From NCBI RefSeq assembly GCF_009696685.2, contig NZ_CP102355.1, forward strand, positions 124,001-188,000: a DNA stretch of 64,000 bases, read 5' to 3'. Positions 27,009 to 37,838 of this stretch are shown in pieces. The first letter of the stretch is position 1. Each line of letters begins with the position of its first letter. This DNA comes from Paracoccus sp. SMMA_5_TC (GTDB lineage Bacteria > Pseudomonadota > Alphaproteobacteria > Rhodobacterales > Rhodobacteraceae). The notes under the pieces were generated by a model, which was given only the letters and a program-made list of their open reading frames with translations, was not told the DNA's origin and ran no database searches. The position numbers and the translations under genes are program-made.

Positions 27009-27551
27009 ATGCGTTGGCTGGTTCTTTATACGGCGCTGATGATCGGTGCAAACCCGGCGTGGTCGGGCAGCATCGACTGGCAGGCGGCGCAGGACGGCGG
27101 TTTGAGCCGTCTGGTGCCGGGCGATCCGGCGCCGGTGCCCGAGATTGCCTTTACCGACCCCCAGGGTGGGCGTCACAGCCTGGCCGATTACCGGGGCAAG
27201 GTCGTCCTGCTGAATTTCTGGGCGACCTGGTGCGCCCCCTGCCGCGAGGAGATGCCGGCGCTGGACCGGCTGCAGGCCGAGATGCGCGGCGACGATTTCG
27301 AGGTGGTCGCGATTGCCTCGGGCCACAACCCGCCCCCGGCCATCGACAAGTTCCTGACCGAAGCCGGGGTCAGCCACTTGCCGGTGCTGCTGGATCCGCG
27401 CCAGGAACTGGCGCGCGCGATGGGTGTGATGGGCATGCCCGTCACCGTCCTGATCGACCGCGAAGGGCAAGAGATCGCCCGGCTTATGGGCGGGGCCGAC
27501 TGGTCCTCTGACGCCGCCCTGACCCTGATCCGGCAGGCTATTGCCCCCTGA
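27009..27551 (+). CDS. tlpA: TlpA/ResA-type thiol-disulfide oxidoreductase
   Basis: 180 residues. A signal sequence (1-19, [20 protein letters not shown]) directs it to the periplasm. The thioredoxin active site is WATWCAPC (C75, C78), and the cis-proline loop is GMPVTVLID. TlpA proteins reduce cytochrome-oxidase assembly factors (copper-site) or apocytochrome c. In Bradyrhizobium tlpA also lies divergent from argH-lysA, so the symbol is used. The start at 27009 is preceded by GGGGGTGA. Its end overlaps the end of the tag gene (convergent) by 14 bases. Confidence 0.88.
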   Translation: MRWLVLYTALMIGANPAWSGSIDWQAAQDGGLSRLVPGDPAPVPEIAFTDPQGGRHSLADYRGKVVLLNFWATWCAPCREEMPALDRLQAEMRGDDFEVVAIASGHNPPPAIDKFLTEAGVSHLPVLLDPRQELARAMGVMGMPVTVLIDREGQEIARLMGGADWSSDAALTLIRQAIAP

Positions 27552-28113
27552 GGCGTCCATGGGCCGGACAGGATGTCAGATGGTCGTTGACCAACCCGCA
27601 GGCCTGCATGAAAGCATAGGTTATCACCGGCCCGCAGAAGTTGAAACCGCGTTGCTTCAGCGCCTTGGCCATTGCCTGCGATTGCGGGGTGCTGGCCGGC
27701 ACCTGCGCCATGGCGGCGAAATCGTTCTGGATCGTCTGGCCGTCGACAAAGGACCAGATGAAATCCGCGAAACCTTCGTCCGCCTCGATCTGCAGATACA
27801 GCCGGGCGCTGCGCACGGTGGCCTCGATCTTGCCGCGGTGGCGGATGATGCCGGGATCGGCCAGCGTCGCGGCGACGCGCGCCTCGTCCCAGGCGGCCAC
27901 GCGTTCCGGGTCGAAGCCGTCGAAGGCCGCGCGAAACGCGTCACGCTTGCGCAGGATGGTGATCCAGCTCAACCCGGCCTGAAACCCGTCCAGAACCAGC
28001 TTTTCCCATAGCGCGCGGGAATCACGTTCGGGCACCCCCCATTCGTGATCGTGATAGGCGACATACAGCGGATCGGTCCCGCACCACGGGCATCTTTGCG
28101 TCGTTTCGGGCAA
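27538..28113 (-). CDS. tag: DNA-3-methyladenine glycosylase I
   Basis: 191 residues from a TTG start. It excises 3-methyladenine from alkylated DNA in base excision repair. The N-terminal CPWCGTDPLYVAYHDHEWGVP carries the zinc-binding Cys and His, matched at the C-terminus by NDHLTSC, and the helix-hairpin-helix region lies between. The start is uncertain: no ATG lies between the family start and 28206, and TTG 28113 gives the expected length of about 190 residues. The longer reading to 28206 would overlap the divergent EAL gene. The gap of about 90 bases contains two GANTC sites. Confidence 0.88.
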   Translation of the reverse strand: MPETTQRCPWCGTDPLYVAYHDHEWGVPERDSRALWEKLVLDGFQAGLSWITILRKRDAFRAAFDGFDPERVAAWDEARVAATLADPGIIRHRGKIEATVRSARLYLQIEADEGFADFIWSFVDGQTIQNDFAAMAQVPASTPQSQAMAKALKQRGFNFCGPVITYAFMQACGLVNDHLTSCPAHGRLRGQ

Positions 28114-28204
28114 GACCCTGTTAACCTCGAATCCAGAAAGCCCCTGAAGTTTACCCGATCTTAGGACATCATCGCCAGACTTCGGATGACGAAGGAGTCT
28201 TGGC

Positions 28205-29032
28205 ATGACCGATCAGATCGATTCAAAGCTGGAAATGGGATCCCCGCTGGATTTCGTGGTTGACCAGCAGTCGCGCGTGACCATGGCAACCGTGCGCCGG
28301 GCCGTATCGCGGGGCGACGCGGTGCTGGCATATCAGCCGGTGGTGCAGGCCGACCGGCCCGAGAATGTGGCCTTTCACGAAGGTCTGATCCGCATCATCG
28401 ACGAAACCGGGCGCATCATACCGCTGCGCGACTTCATGCCGCTTGCCGAAACCACGGAACTGGGGCGGCAGATCGACTGTCTGTCGCTGGCGCTGGGGCT
28501 GAAGGCGCTGGCCGAGGAACCCTCGCTAAGGCTTTCGGTGAACATGTCCGCGCGATCGATAGGTTATCCGGCATGGCTGCGCACCTTGCGCGAAGGCATC
28601 GCCGGCGACGACAGTCTTGGCGAACGGCTGATCCTGGAAATCACCGAAAGCTCGGCCATGGGCATGCCCGAACTGGTCGAACGATTCATGCATGAATTGC
28701 AGGGCCACGGAGTCAGCTTCGCGCTGGACGATTTCGGCGCCGGATACACATCCTTCCGCTATCTGCGGGATTTCTGCTTCGACATGATCAAGATCGACGG
28801 GCAGTTCATCCGCGAAATCGCCGGCCACCGCGACAATCAGGTGCTGACACGCGCGCTGCAGTCGATCGCCCATCATTTCGACATGTTCACGGTGGCAGAA
28901 TCGGTGGAAACCGCCGACGACGCCGCTTTCCTGATCGATATGGGCATCGACTGCCTGCAAGGATACTACTTCGGCGCGCCGACCATCGTGCCTCCCTGGC
29001 GTTCACCGAATTCCGCAGCCAGACGCAGCTGA
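28205..29032 (+). CDS. EAL-domain cyclic-di-GMP phosphodiesterase
   Basis: 275 residues, a single cytosolic EAL domain with a short N-terminus, no GGDEF, sensor or membrane part. The signature is EGL (E59-G60-L61) in place of EAL; the other metal and substrate residues are present: the Asn of VNMSARS, Glu of EITES, the DDFGAGYTSF pair (D175, D176), Lys of IKIDGQF, Glu of AESVET, and Gln of LQGYYFG. It is therefore probably active, hydrolysing c-di-GMP to pGpG. AAGGAG lies 8-9 bases before the ATG; a GAGTC site overlaps this ribosome site. Confidence 0.85.
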   Translation: MTDQIDSKLEMGSPLDFVVDQQSRVTMATVRRAVSRGDAVLAYQPVVQADRPENVAFHEGLIRIIDETGRIIPLRDFMPLAETTELGRQIDCLSLALGLKALAEEPSLRLSVNMSARSIGYPAWLRTLREGIAGDDSLGERLILEITESSAMGMPELVERFMHELQGHGVSFALDDFGAGYTSFRYLRDFCFDMIKIDGQFIREIAGHRDNQVLTRALQSIAHHFDMFTVAESVETADDAAFLIDMGIDCLQGYYFGAPTIVPPWRSPNSAARRS

Positions 29033-29138
29033 CAGCCTCGCACAGATTTCACGGCAGACGTCATTCGCCGCAGACACGCGCAATCGATGGCGCATCCATC
29101 CGGCGCTGCTGCCGGAAGGGCGGCGGCATTGCATAACG

Positions 29139-29180
29139 CGCCCCGGACCCGGCGTCCGGAACAACGGCGCCGGGGTTTTC
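29139..29180 (+). terminator. Intrinsic terminator after the EAL gene
   Basis: A stem based on CCCCGG (29141-29146) and CCGGGG (29170-29175), with a GC-rich inner hairpin, runs straight into TTTT at 29176 and a second T5 ten bases later. It lies 110 bases after the EAL stop and 140 before phaA. Confidence 0.5.
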
Positions 29181-29238
29181 CATTGTTTTTCAAGCCCGAA
29201 ATATCTCTTTCCGCGCATGACAGCTTTGTTCCGGCAAG

Positions 29239-29258
29239 GCGTCAAGTTGCCTTGACGC
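29239..29258. repeat. Perfect inverted repeat in the phaA leader
   Basis: GCGTCAAG, a TTGC loop, and CTTGACGC: an 8-bp perfect palindrome 64 bases before the phaA start. It contains TTGACG, a possible -35 box (29252-29257); the hexamer 17 bases on (AAACAC) is a poor -10. It may be an operator for a regulator of PHB synthesis. Confidence 0.4.
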
Positions 29259-29321
29259 AACGAAACGAAACGGCAAACACTGCCCCAGAGCCGCTTTCCA
29301 GGCCAAGAGGAAGGACTAGCC

Positions 29322-30494
29322 ATGACCAAAGCCGTAATCGTTTCAGCCGCGCGCACGCCGGTAGGAAGCTTCCTGGGTTCGTTTGCCAATCTGCCAGCGC
29401 ATGAACTGGGCGCGGTCGTCCTGAAGGCGCTGGTCGAGCGCGCGGGGATCGAGGCCGCCGAGGTGTCCGAGACCATTCTTGGTCAGGTTCTGACCGCTGG
29501 CCAGGGCCAGAACCCCGCCCGCCAAGCGCATATCAAGGCGGGCTACCCCAAGGAATCGGCCGCCTGGCTGATCAACCAGGTCTGTGGCTCGGGCCTGCGG
29601 ACGGTGGCGCTTGCAGCCCAGCAGGTGCTGCTTGGCGACGCCCGCATCGTTGCTGCGGGCGGGCAGGAATCGATGTCGCTTGCCCCCCATGCCGCCTATA
29701 TCCGCGCCGGCCAGAAGATGGGCGACATGAAGATGCTGGACACCATGATCCGCGACGGGCTGTGGGACGCATTCCATGATTATCACATGGGCACGACGGC
29801 CGAGAATGTGGCAGCGAAATGGGGCATTTCCCGCAGCGAACAGGATGAATTTGCCGTCGCCTCGCAAAACAAGGCCGAGGCCGCGCAAAAGGCTGGCCGT
29901 TTTGCAGACGAGATCGTTCCCGTCACCATCAAGACGCGCAAGGGCGATACCGTCATCGACAGCGACGAATACATTCGCCACGGCGCGACGCTGGAGGCGA
30001 TGGAGAAGCTGAAACCCGCCTTCTCGAAAGAAGGCAGCGTGACCGCGGGCAACGCCTCGGGGCTGAACGACGGCGCCGCTGGCGTTCTGGTGATGACCGA
30101 GGACGAGGCGAACCGCCGCGGCCTGACACCGCTGGCGCGGATCGCATCCTATGCGACAGCGGGGGTCGATCCGGCGATCATGGGCTCGGGCCCCATCCCG
30201 GCCAGCCGCCGGGCGCTGGAAAGGGCGGGCTGGAAGGTCGCCGATCTGGATCTGGTCGAGGCGAACGAGGCCTTTGCGGCGCAAGCGATCGCCGTCAACC
30301 GCGACATGGGTTGGGATCCCGCGATCGTCAACGTGAACGGAGGGGCCATCGCGATCGGGCACCCGATCGGGGCCTCGGGGGCGCGCATCCTGAACACGCT
30401 GATCCACGAAATGAAACGCCGTGATGCGAAAAAGGGCCTTGCAACCCTGTGCATTGGCGGCGGCATGGGCGTCGCTCTCTGCCTGGAACGCTGA
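29322..30494 (+). CDS. phaA: Acetyl-CoA C-acetyltransferase (beta-ketothiolase)
   Basis: 390 residues. It condenses two acetyl-CoA to acetoacetyl-CoA, the first step of polyhydroxybutyrate synthesis. The nucleophile is C88 in [10 protein letters not shown]; the second catalytic pair is H347 in [12 protein letters not shown] and the Cys of TLCIGGGMG, numbers that nearly coincide with the Cupriavidus enzyme. Length and motifs are those of the biosynthetic thiolases. The ATG follows GAGGAAGGA. phaB is 83 bases downstream on the same strand; no phaC is in the window. Confidence 0.95.
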   Translation: MTKAVIVSAARTPVGSFLGSFANLPAHELGAVVLKALVERAGIEAAEVSETILGQVLTAGQGQNPARQAHIKAGYPKESAAWLINQVCGSGLRTVALAAQQVLLGDARIVAAGGQESMSLAPHAAYIRAGQKMGDMKMLDTMIRDGLWDAFHDYHMGTTAENVAAKWGISRSEQDEFAVASQNKAEAAQKAGRFADEIVPVTIKTRKGDTVIDSDEYIRHGATLEAMEKLKPAFSKEGSVTAGNASGLNDGAAGVLVMTEDEANRRGLTPLARIASYATAGVDPAIMGSGPIPASRRALERAGWKVADLDLVEANEAFAAQAIAVNRDMGWDPAIVNVNGGAIAIGHPIGASGARILNTLIHEMKRRDAKKGLATLCIGGGMGVALCLER

Positions 30495-30577
30495 TCGACA
30501 AAGGGCGCGCAACTATCTTGCGCGCCCGGTTCGTATTCAGTAACACAATTGCAAGACCATTTTCGGAGGGGGAAGAA

Positions 30578-31303
30578 ATGGCAAAAGTGGCCCTTGTGAC
30601 CGGCGGGTCGCGCGGCATTGGTGCGGCGATTTCCAAGGCATTGAAGGATGCGGGTTACACCGTCGCGGCAAATTACGCCGGCAACGATGACGCCGCGCGT
30701 GCGTTCACCGAGGAAACCGGCATCAAGACCTACAAATGGTCGGTCGCCGATTATGATGCCTGTGCCGCCGGCATCAAGCAGATCGAGGACGAACTGGGGC
30801 CGATCGCGGTGCTGGTCAACAACGCGGGCATCACCCGCGATGCCATGTTCCACAAGATGACCCCCCAGCAATGGAAAGAGGTCATCGACACCAACCTGAC
30901 GGGTCTGTTCAACATGACCCACCCTGTCTGGTCCGGCATGCGCGACCGCAAGTTCGGCCGCATCATCAACATCAGTTCGATCAACGGCCAGAAAGGTCAG
31001 GCGGGCCAGGCAAACTATTCGGCGGCAAAGGCAGGCGACCTGGGCTTTACCAAGGCCCTGGCTCAAGAGGGCGCACGCGCCGGCATCACCGTCAATGCCA
31101 TCTGCCCGGGTTATATCGGCACCGAAATGGTCCGCGCCATCGACGAAAAGGTCCTGAACGAGCGTATCATCCCGCAGATTCCCGTAGGACGCCTGGGCGA
31201 ACCCGAGGAAATTGCGCGCTGCGTGGTATTTCTGGCCTCGGACGATGCGGGATTCATTACCGGTTCGACCATCAGCGCGAACGGCGGTCAGTTCTTCGTC
31301 TAG
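30578..31303 (+). CDS. phaB: Acetoacetyl-CoA reductase
   Basis: 241 residues, short-chain dehydrogenase that uses NADPH to make (R)-3-hydroxybutyryl-CoA, the PHB monomer. Cofactor motif GGSRGIG (9-15), NNAG in the beta-4 turn, and the catalytic Tyr147 and Lys151 in QANYSAAKAG; the C-terminal NGGQFFV is typical of PhaB. The frame is open upstream to 30449, but the ATG at 30578, just after GGAGGGGGAAG, starts at the cofactor domain. It ends with a strong terminator. Confidence 0.95.
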   Translation: MAKVALVTGGSRGIGAAISKALKDAGYTVAANYAGNDDAARAFTEETGIKTYKWSVADYDACAAGIKQIEDELGPIAVLVNNAGITRDAMFHKMTPQQWKEVIDTNLTGLFNMTHPVWSGMRDRKFGRIINISSINGQKGQAGQANYSAAKAGDLGFTKALAQEGARAGITVNAICPGYIGTEMVRAIDEKVLNERIIPQIPVGRLGEPEEIARCVVFLASDDAGFITGSTISANGGQFFV

Positions 31304-31325
31304 GCACTGGCATGCCGCAACTGCA

Positions 31326-31354
31326 ACGGCCCGCGAAATTCGCGGGCCGTTTTT
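31326..31354 (+). terminator. Strong intrinsic terminator after phaB
   Basis: A perfect 10-bp stem (ACGGCCCGCG / CGCGGGCCGT) with a 5-base loop AAATT, followed by a T-run of five (31350-31354). It ends the phaAB transcript about 20 bases after the phaB stop. Confidence 0.85.
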
Positions 31355-31397
31355 CGTGGAACCGACCGTATCCGGCCCGATGCGGGCCGGTCCCCGG

Positions 31398-31562
31398 TCA
31401 ATGAGAAAGACGCGTGATCTCTTCCTTGAGGCGAAGTTTTTCCTTTTTCATCTGTGCGATGACGAGGTCATCCACCCCGGGACTGCGATGCGCAGCCTCG
31501 ATGGCGTTGGACAGCGACTGGTGTTTGCGGCGAAGCTCCTGAACATGGGATTCAACCGACAT
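31398..31562 (-). CDS. YdcH-family protein (DUF465)
   Basis: A 54-residue cytosolic helical protein, MSVESHVQELRRKHQSL ... DLVIAQMKKEKLRLKEEI, with the coiled-coil pattern of the YdcH/DUF465 family. Function unknown. The frame is open to 31616, but AGGAGGAC six bases before the ATG at 31562 fixes the start. The phaB terminator separates it from phaB, which converges on it. Confidence 0.8.
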   Translation of the reverse strand: MSVESHVQELRRKHQSLSNAIEAAHRSPGVDDLVIAQMKKEKLRLKEEITRLSH

Positions 31563-31612
31563 TCCGTCCTCCTCTTGGATTGATCGAACCCAAGGATTGC
31601 AGCACAGAATCG

Positions 31613-32380
31613 TCACATTGTCACCGAAAATCCATCACTCTCCAGGTTGAGCGCGGCACCATGCCGCAGCACCGCCTGCGCGGCGGCAGTCAAGTCCTCA
31701 CCATCGCCGGAATGTGACAGTTTTTCGTGCATGATGAAGGGACTAAGCAACCGCATCGGTCCGCGCGCGCCTTTGCGCGCGCGCACCAGGACACGTCCGG
31801 CGGGTTGTCCGATGCGGCCGCTGACTGGCAGAATCGTGATCGCACCGGCCGCCGGCACCAGGGCCGGCAGGATCGTGTCCAGCCTGTCGGCGCGCTGGAT
31901 CAGCGTCAGCCAGCCGCCGGGTCGTAGCCGTCTGAGCCCCGCAGCGATCCATTGCGCCAGCGGTGTCGTCTCGTGCCGGGCGATGCCGCGGCCGACGTCA
32001 GGGGCGGCGGTCCCGGATGGAAAATACGGCGGATTGGCGATGACATGGTCAAAGGTCTGTCTGCGCAGCGCCTCGGGCATCGCCGCCAGATCGCCCAGAT
32101 GGATGCTCGCCTTCAGGTGATTGGCGGCTGCGTTCTCAATTGCAAGCTGTGCATAACCGGGCTGAAGCTCCAGTCCCGAAAGCTGAAGTCCATCGACACG
32201 CCATCCCAGACAAAGCAGCGCCACACCGGCGCCGCAGCCCAGTTCCAGAACCGACTGCCCCGATTTTGCAGGGCAGGCCGCGGCCAGCATGACGGCATCG
32301 GCCCCGGCGCGGTAACCGCGGCGCGGCTGGGCAATGGTCAGCCGCCCGCCCAGAAAGGCATCGCGTCGCAGGTCAGTCAT
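31613..32380 (-). CDS. tRNA1(Val) A37 N6-methyltransferase-like protein (TrmN6)
   Basis: 255 residues, class I SAM-dependent methylase. The SAM motif is VLELGCGAGVALLCL, and the catalytic NPPY-type motif is ANPPYFPSGT, found in enzymes that methylate a base amino group. The N-terminal RRGYRAGADAVMLAA is characteristic of the TrmN6/YfiC group, which modifies A37 of tRNA1(Val), but the assignment to that tRNA in this genus is by family. Two ATGs are possible (32392, 32380); 32380 is closer to the family start. It overlaps the DUF2007 gene by eight bases. Confidence 0.82.
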   Translation of the reverse strand: MTDLRRDAFLGGRLTIAQPRRGYRAGADAVMLAAACPAKSGQSVLELGCGAGVALLCLGWRVDGLQLSGLELQPGYAQLAIENAAANHLKASIHLGDLAAMPEALRRQTFDHVIANPPYFPSGTAAPDVGRGIARHETTPLAQWIAAGLRRLRPGGWLTLIQRADRLDTILPALVPAAGAITILPVSGRIGQPAGRVLVRARKGARGPMRLLSPFIMHEKLSHSGDGEDLTAAAQAVLRHGAALNLESDGFSVTM

Positions 32381-32585
32381 GGGCGATGGCATGGTCGCGC
32401 AGGATGGCGCGGGCCATGAACAGGTCGCGGTCGGCCACCATCAATCGTCGCGGCAGAATCCCCAACGAGCCTTCCAGCACGCTCATGTGCTGGTCAAGGC
32501 AATAGGCGGTGATGCCCTCGGCAGCCAGGATGTCGGTGGCGCGGGCGATCAGAAGCGGGTCGGTGCTGTGCAGAAGCTGTTTCAT
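32373..32585 (-). CDS. DUF2007 domain protein
   Basis: 70 residues: MKQLLHSTDPLLIARATDIL, AEGITAYCLDQHMS, and LPRRLMVADRDLFMARAIL, a DUF2007 (putative signal-transducing, ferredoxin-like) domain. It often lies directly before a TrmN6-like methylase, as here, and divergent from a polyprenyl synthase. The ATG at 32585 starts at the domain boundary; the frame is open much further upstream but without similarity. No activity is known. Confidence 0.78.
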   Translation of the reverse strand: MKQLLHSTDPLLIARATDILAAEGITAYCLDQHMSVLEGSLGILPRRLMVADRDLFMARAILRDHAIAHD

Positions 32586-32661
32586 TCCGGCAGAAGATGT
32601 AAGCGGCGGTTGCGATTGTGTCCATGACATGGCAATGGCTTGCAGCGAAAGGTGATGGCAG

Positions 32662-33663
32662 ATGGGCATGAACGAAAACGTCTCCAAGCCGCTCGACCGG
32701 CTTGCGGCCGAACTGGCCGGCGATATGGACAGGGTCAACGCGCTGATCCGCGATCGCATGGCCAGCCGCCATGCGCCCCGCATCCCCGAGGTCACCGCGC
32801 ATCTGGTCGAGGCCGGCGGCAAGCGATTGCGGCCGATGCTGGTGCTGGCGGCGGCGCGGCTGTGCGGCTATCGCGGCGACAGCCATGTGCAACTGGCGGC
32901 GGCGGTCGAGTTCATCCACACCGCCACGCTGCTGCATGACGATGTGGTGGACGAAAGCCAGCAACGGCGCGGGCGGCCGACAGCCAATCTGTTGTGGGAC
33001 AATAAATCCAGCGTTCTGGTGGGCGATTATCTGTTCGCGCGCAGTTTCCAGTTGATGGCCGATACCGGCAGCATGCAGGTCATGCGCATCCTGGCCAATG
33101 CCAGCGCCACCATTGCCGAGGGCGAGGTGCTGCAGCTGACCGCCGCCCAGGACATTGCAACCACCGAACAGACCTATCTGCAGATCGTGCGCGGCAAGAC
33201 CGCGGCCCTGTTTTCCGCCGCGACCGAGGCTGGCGCCGTGGTGGCGGGCGCCGATGCCAGCGTGCAGCGGGCGCTGTTCGACTATGGCGATGCGCTGGGG
33301 ATCGCCTTCCAGATCGTGGACGACCTGCTGGATTACGGCGGCTCGACCCAGGTCATCGGCAAGAATGTCGGCGACGATTTCCGCGAACGCAAGCTGACGC
33401 TGCCGGTCATCAAGGCCATCGCCGCCGCCGATACCGACGAGCGCGCCTTCTGGGCCCGCACCATCGGCCAGGGCCAGCAGGACGCGGGCGACCTGGAACG
33501 CGCCTTGCAGATCCTGCGGGCGCGCGGCGCCTTGCAGGCGGCGCGCCACGATGCGCTGGATTGGGCAGCACGGGCAAAGGCGGCCCTGACGGCGGCCCCC
33601 GACAGCCCGCTGCGCGCGATTCTGGCGGATCTGGCGGATTTCGTCGTCTCGCGCCTGGCCTGA
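32662..33663 (+). CDS. Polyprenyl diphosphate synthase (probably decaprenyl)
   Basis: 333 residues, trans-type long-chain isoprenyl diphosphate synthase, which makes the side chain of ubiquinone from FPP/GGPP and IPP. The first Asp-rich motif is LLHDDVVDES, the second VDDLLDYGG. Residues just before the first motif (EFIHTATL) are small, as in enzymes making C40-C50 chains. Paracoccus-type bacteria contain ubiquinone-10, so decaprenyl diphosphate is the likely product, an inference from the genus. GAAAGGTGATG precedes the ATG. The end of the gene carries a tandem duplication. Confidence 0.9.
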   Translation: MGMNENVSKPLDRLAAELAGDMDRVNALIRDRMASRHAPRIPEVTAHLVEAGGKRLRPMLVLAAARLCGYRGDSHVQLAAAVEFIHTATLLHDDVVDESQQRRGRPTANLLWDNKSSVLVGDYLFARSFQLMADTGSMQVMRILANASATIAEGEVLQLTAAQDIATTEQTYLQIVRGKTAALFSAATEAGAVVAGADASVQRALFDYGDALGIAFQIVDDLLDYGGSTQVIGKNVGDDFRERKLTLPVIKAIAAADTDERAFWARTIGQGQQDAGDLERALQILRARGALQAARHDALDWAARAKAALTAAPDSPLRAILADLADFVVSRLA

Positions 33664-33697
33664 TCGGCGGCACAAGTGGCCTGATCGGCGGCGCAAG
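33656..33697 (+). repeat. 21-bp tandem duplication across the polyprenyl synthase stop codon
   Basis: Two adjacent 21-base copies (33656-33676 and 33677-33697) differ at one position (A against G near the end). The first copy contains the last codons and the TGA stop (33661-33663); the second lies in the 3' trailer, immediately before the terminator. It looks like a recent slippage event. Confidence 0.8.
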
Positions 33698-33700
33698 CAA

Positions 33701-33723
33701 AAGGCCCGGCACGGCCGGGCCTT
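33701..33723. terminator. Bidirectional terminator between polyprenyl synthase and amt
   Basis: A perfect 10-bp stem AAGGCCCGGC / GCCGGGCCTT with a 3-base loop ACG. On the minus strand it is followed by TTTTGCTTG, a short T-run, so it best serves amt; on the plus strand it can end the synthase transcript. Confidence 0.7.
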
Positions 33724-33741
33724 CGCGCGGCAGGCATGGGA

Positions 33742-35160
33742 TCAGCTGTTATAGGCGCTTTCGCCGTGCGTGGTGATGTCAAGGCCCTGACGCTCGTCCT
33801 GATCGGGCACGCGCAGGCCGATGGTTGCCTTGACGATCATCAGCGCCACGAAGGACACAACCGCCGACCAGATCACCGCAACCACAACGCCCAGCGTCTG
33901 CGTAGCCACCTGCCCCGCAATGCTGTAATCAGCTGCGACAGCGCCGGTGGCATAGTCGAATATCCCCGATCCGCCCAGGGATGGCGCCGCAAACACACCG
34001 GTCAGGATCGCGCCGATGATGCCGCCGATACCGTGGATGCCGAACACGTCCAGGCTTTCATCGACGCCCAGCCGCGATTTCAGCGAAATCACGAACCACA
34101 TGCACAGCAGCCCCGCCACCAGACCGATGACAATGGCACCCATGGGCCCGACGAAGCCGGCCGCCGGGGTGATGCCGACCAGACCGGCGATCGCCCCCGA
34201 CACCCCGCCCAGCAGCGACGGGTGACCACGCATCGCCCATTCGCCAAAGGCCCAGGCCAGCGCCGCCGCCGCCGTCGCCACCGTGGTGTTCAGGATGGCC
34301 ATGGCGGCGGTTCCGGTGGCCTCCATGTTCGAGCCGGCGTTGAAGCCGAACCAGCCGATCCACAGCAGGCACCCGCCCAGCAGGGTAAAGGGCAGGTTGT
34401 GCGGCGCGATCAGTTCCCGCCCATAACCCAGGCGCGGCCCGGCGACGATGGCGGCGACCAGCCCGGCCACGCCGGCGTTGATGTGGATGACGGTGCCGCC
34501 GGCGAAATCCAGGTCGCCATGCCCGAACAGATAGCCCGAGGGCGCATCATGGGCCGAAGGCCCGCCCCACCACCACACCATATGCGCCATCGGCACGTAT
34601 GAGAAAAAGAACCAGATCACCACGAACATCAGCACGGCGGCGAATTTCATCCGCTCGACCGTGGCGCCGACGATCAGCGCCGGGGCGATGCAGGCAAAGG
34701 CCATCTGAAAGATGATGAAGGCATATTCGGGCACAAAGACGTTGGCGGTGAAGGTCTCGGCCAGCGAGGCGGTGGTGACGCCCGACAGGAACGCCTTTGA
34801 CAGGCCGCCGATGAAGGGCGTCAGCGGCCCCGCCTCTTCGGCGGTGGCAGCACCGGTAAAGGCCAGCGAATAACCCACGCACACCCATAGCAGCGCCATG
34901 ATGCAAAAGATCGTCAGCACCTGCATCAGCACCGACAGCATGTTCTTGGCCCGCACCAGCCCGCCATAGAACAGCGCCAGACCGGGCAGGGTCATCATCA
35001 TGACCAGCACGGCCGAAATCATCATCCAGGTCGTGTCGCCCTTGTCCACGATGGGAACGGCGGCGGGCGCCGCCTCTTGCGCGCGGGCAGGCAGCGCCGC
35101 CCAGGCGCTGGTCAGGGCAAGCGCCGGCATGGCAAAAGTGATGGGACTGGGTCTTGTCAT
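33742..35160 (-). CDS. amt: Ammonium transporter
   Basis: 472 residues. N-terminal signal-like stretch (MTRPSPITFAMPALALTSAW to about residue 27) then eleven membrane helices of the Amt/MEP/Rh family. Family segments include LPGLALFYGGLVRAKN, AGGTVIHINAGVAGL (with the pore His), and GFNAGSNMEATGTAAMA. It takes up ammonium at the inner membrane. An in-frame extension to 35280 is unlike the family, so ATG 35160 is chosen, with GGAAG three bases before. In most bacteria glnK lies directly upstream, but not here: the upstream gap holds only promoter sequence and the divergent PBP gene. Confidence 0.93.
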   Translation of the reverse strand: MTRPSPITFAMPALALTSAWAALPARAQEAAPAAVPIVDKGDTTWMMISAVLVMMMTLPGLALFYGGLVRAKNMLSVLMQVLTIFCIMALLWVCVGYSLAFTGAATAEEAGPLTPFIGGLSKAFLSGVTTASLAETFTANVFVPEYAFIIFQMAFACIAPALIVGATVERMKFAAVLMFVVIWFFFSYVPMAHMVWWWGGPSAHDAPSGYLFGHGDLDFAGGTVIHINAGVAGLVAAIVAGPRLGYGRELIAPHNLPFTLLGGCLLWIGWFGFNAGSNMEATGTAAMAILNTTVATAAAALAWAFGEWAMRGHPSLLGGVSGAIAGLVGITPAAGFVGPMGAIVIGLVAGLLCMWFVISLKSRLGVDESLDVFGIHGIGGIIGAILTGVFAAPSLGGSGIFDYATGAVAADYSIAGQVATQTLGVVVAVIWSAVVSFVALMIVKATIGLRVPDQDERQGLDITTHGESAYNS

Positions 35161-35413
35161 GGCTTCCGCACCTTTTTTCTGCACTGCAGCAGTTGATGTC
35201 CCGTTCAGGAAATCCGCCGGAGCCGGCAGCGGACAAGCCTGACCTGCCCTCGCGCGGCGGTCAGGCGACAACTGCCGCATTTTCAGGCAGCGAGGCGGCG
35301 GAATGCGGCCAGAGGCGGCAGTTCACCTATTGGTCAACGCGGTTCTCAAGCCCTGCCCTTTCCTGTATGTTGCGCGCAAACGGACCGAGGATCGGTCGGG
35401 CAGGATCACAGGC

Positions 35414-37783
<2,370 letters not shown>

Positions 37784-37785
37784 CA

Positions 37786-37814
37786 AAAGGGCCGGTCCTC
37801 GGGACCGGCCCTTT
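37786..37814. terminator. Bidirectional terminator between PBP1A and mlaC genes
   Basis: A perfect 13-bp stem (AAAGGGCCGGTCC / GGACCGGCCCTTT) with a TCG loop, starting three bases after the PBP stop. On the plus strand TTTCCTTT follows; on the minus strand CTTTTGTC follows. It ends both converging transcripts. Confidence 0.85.
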
Positions 37815-37838
37815 CCTTTCTGGCGCCGCTTTTTCTTT

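Noticed and set aside
28205..29032. EGL in place of EAL as sign of an inactive enzyme
   Set aside because: All other catalytic and metal residues are present, and the Ala to Gly change is tolerated.
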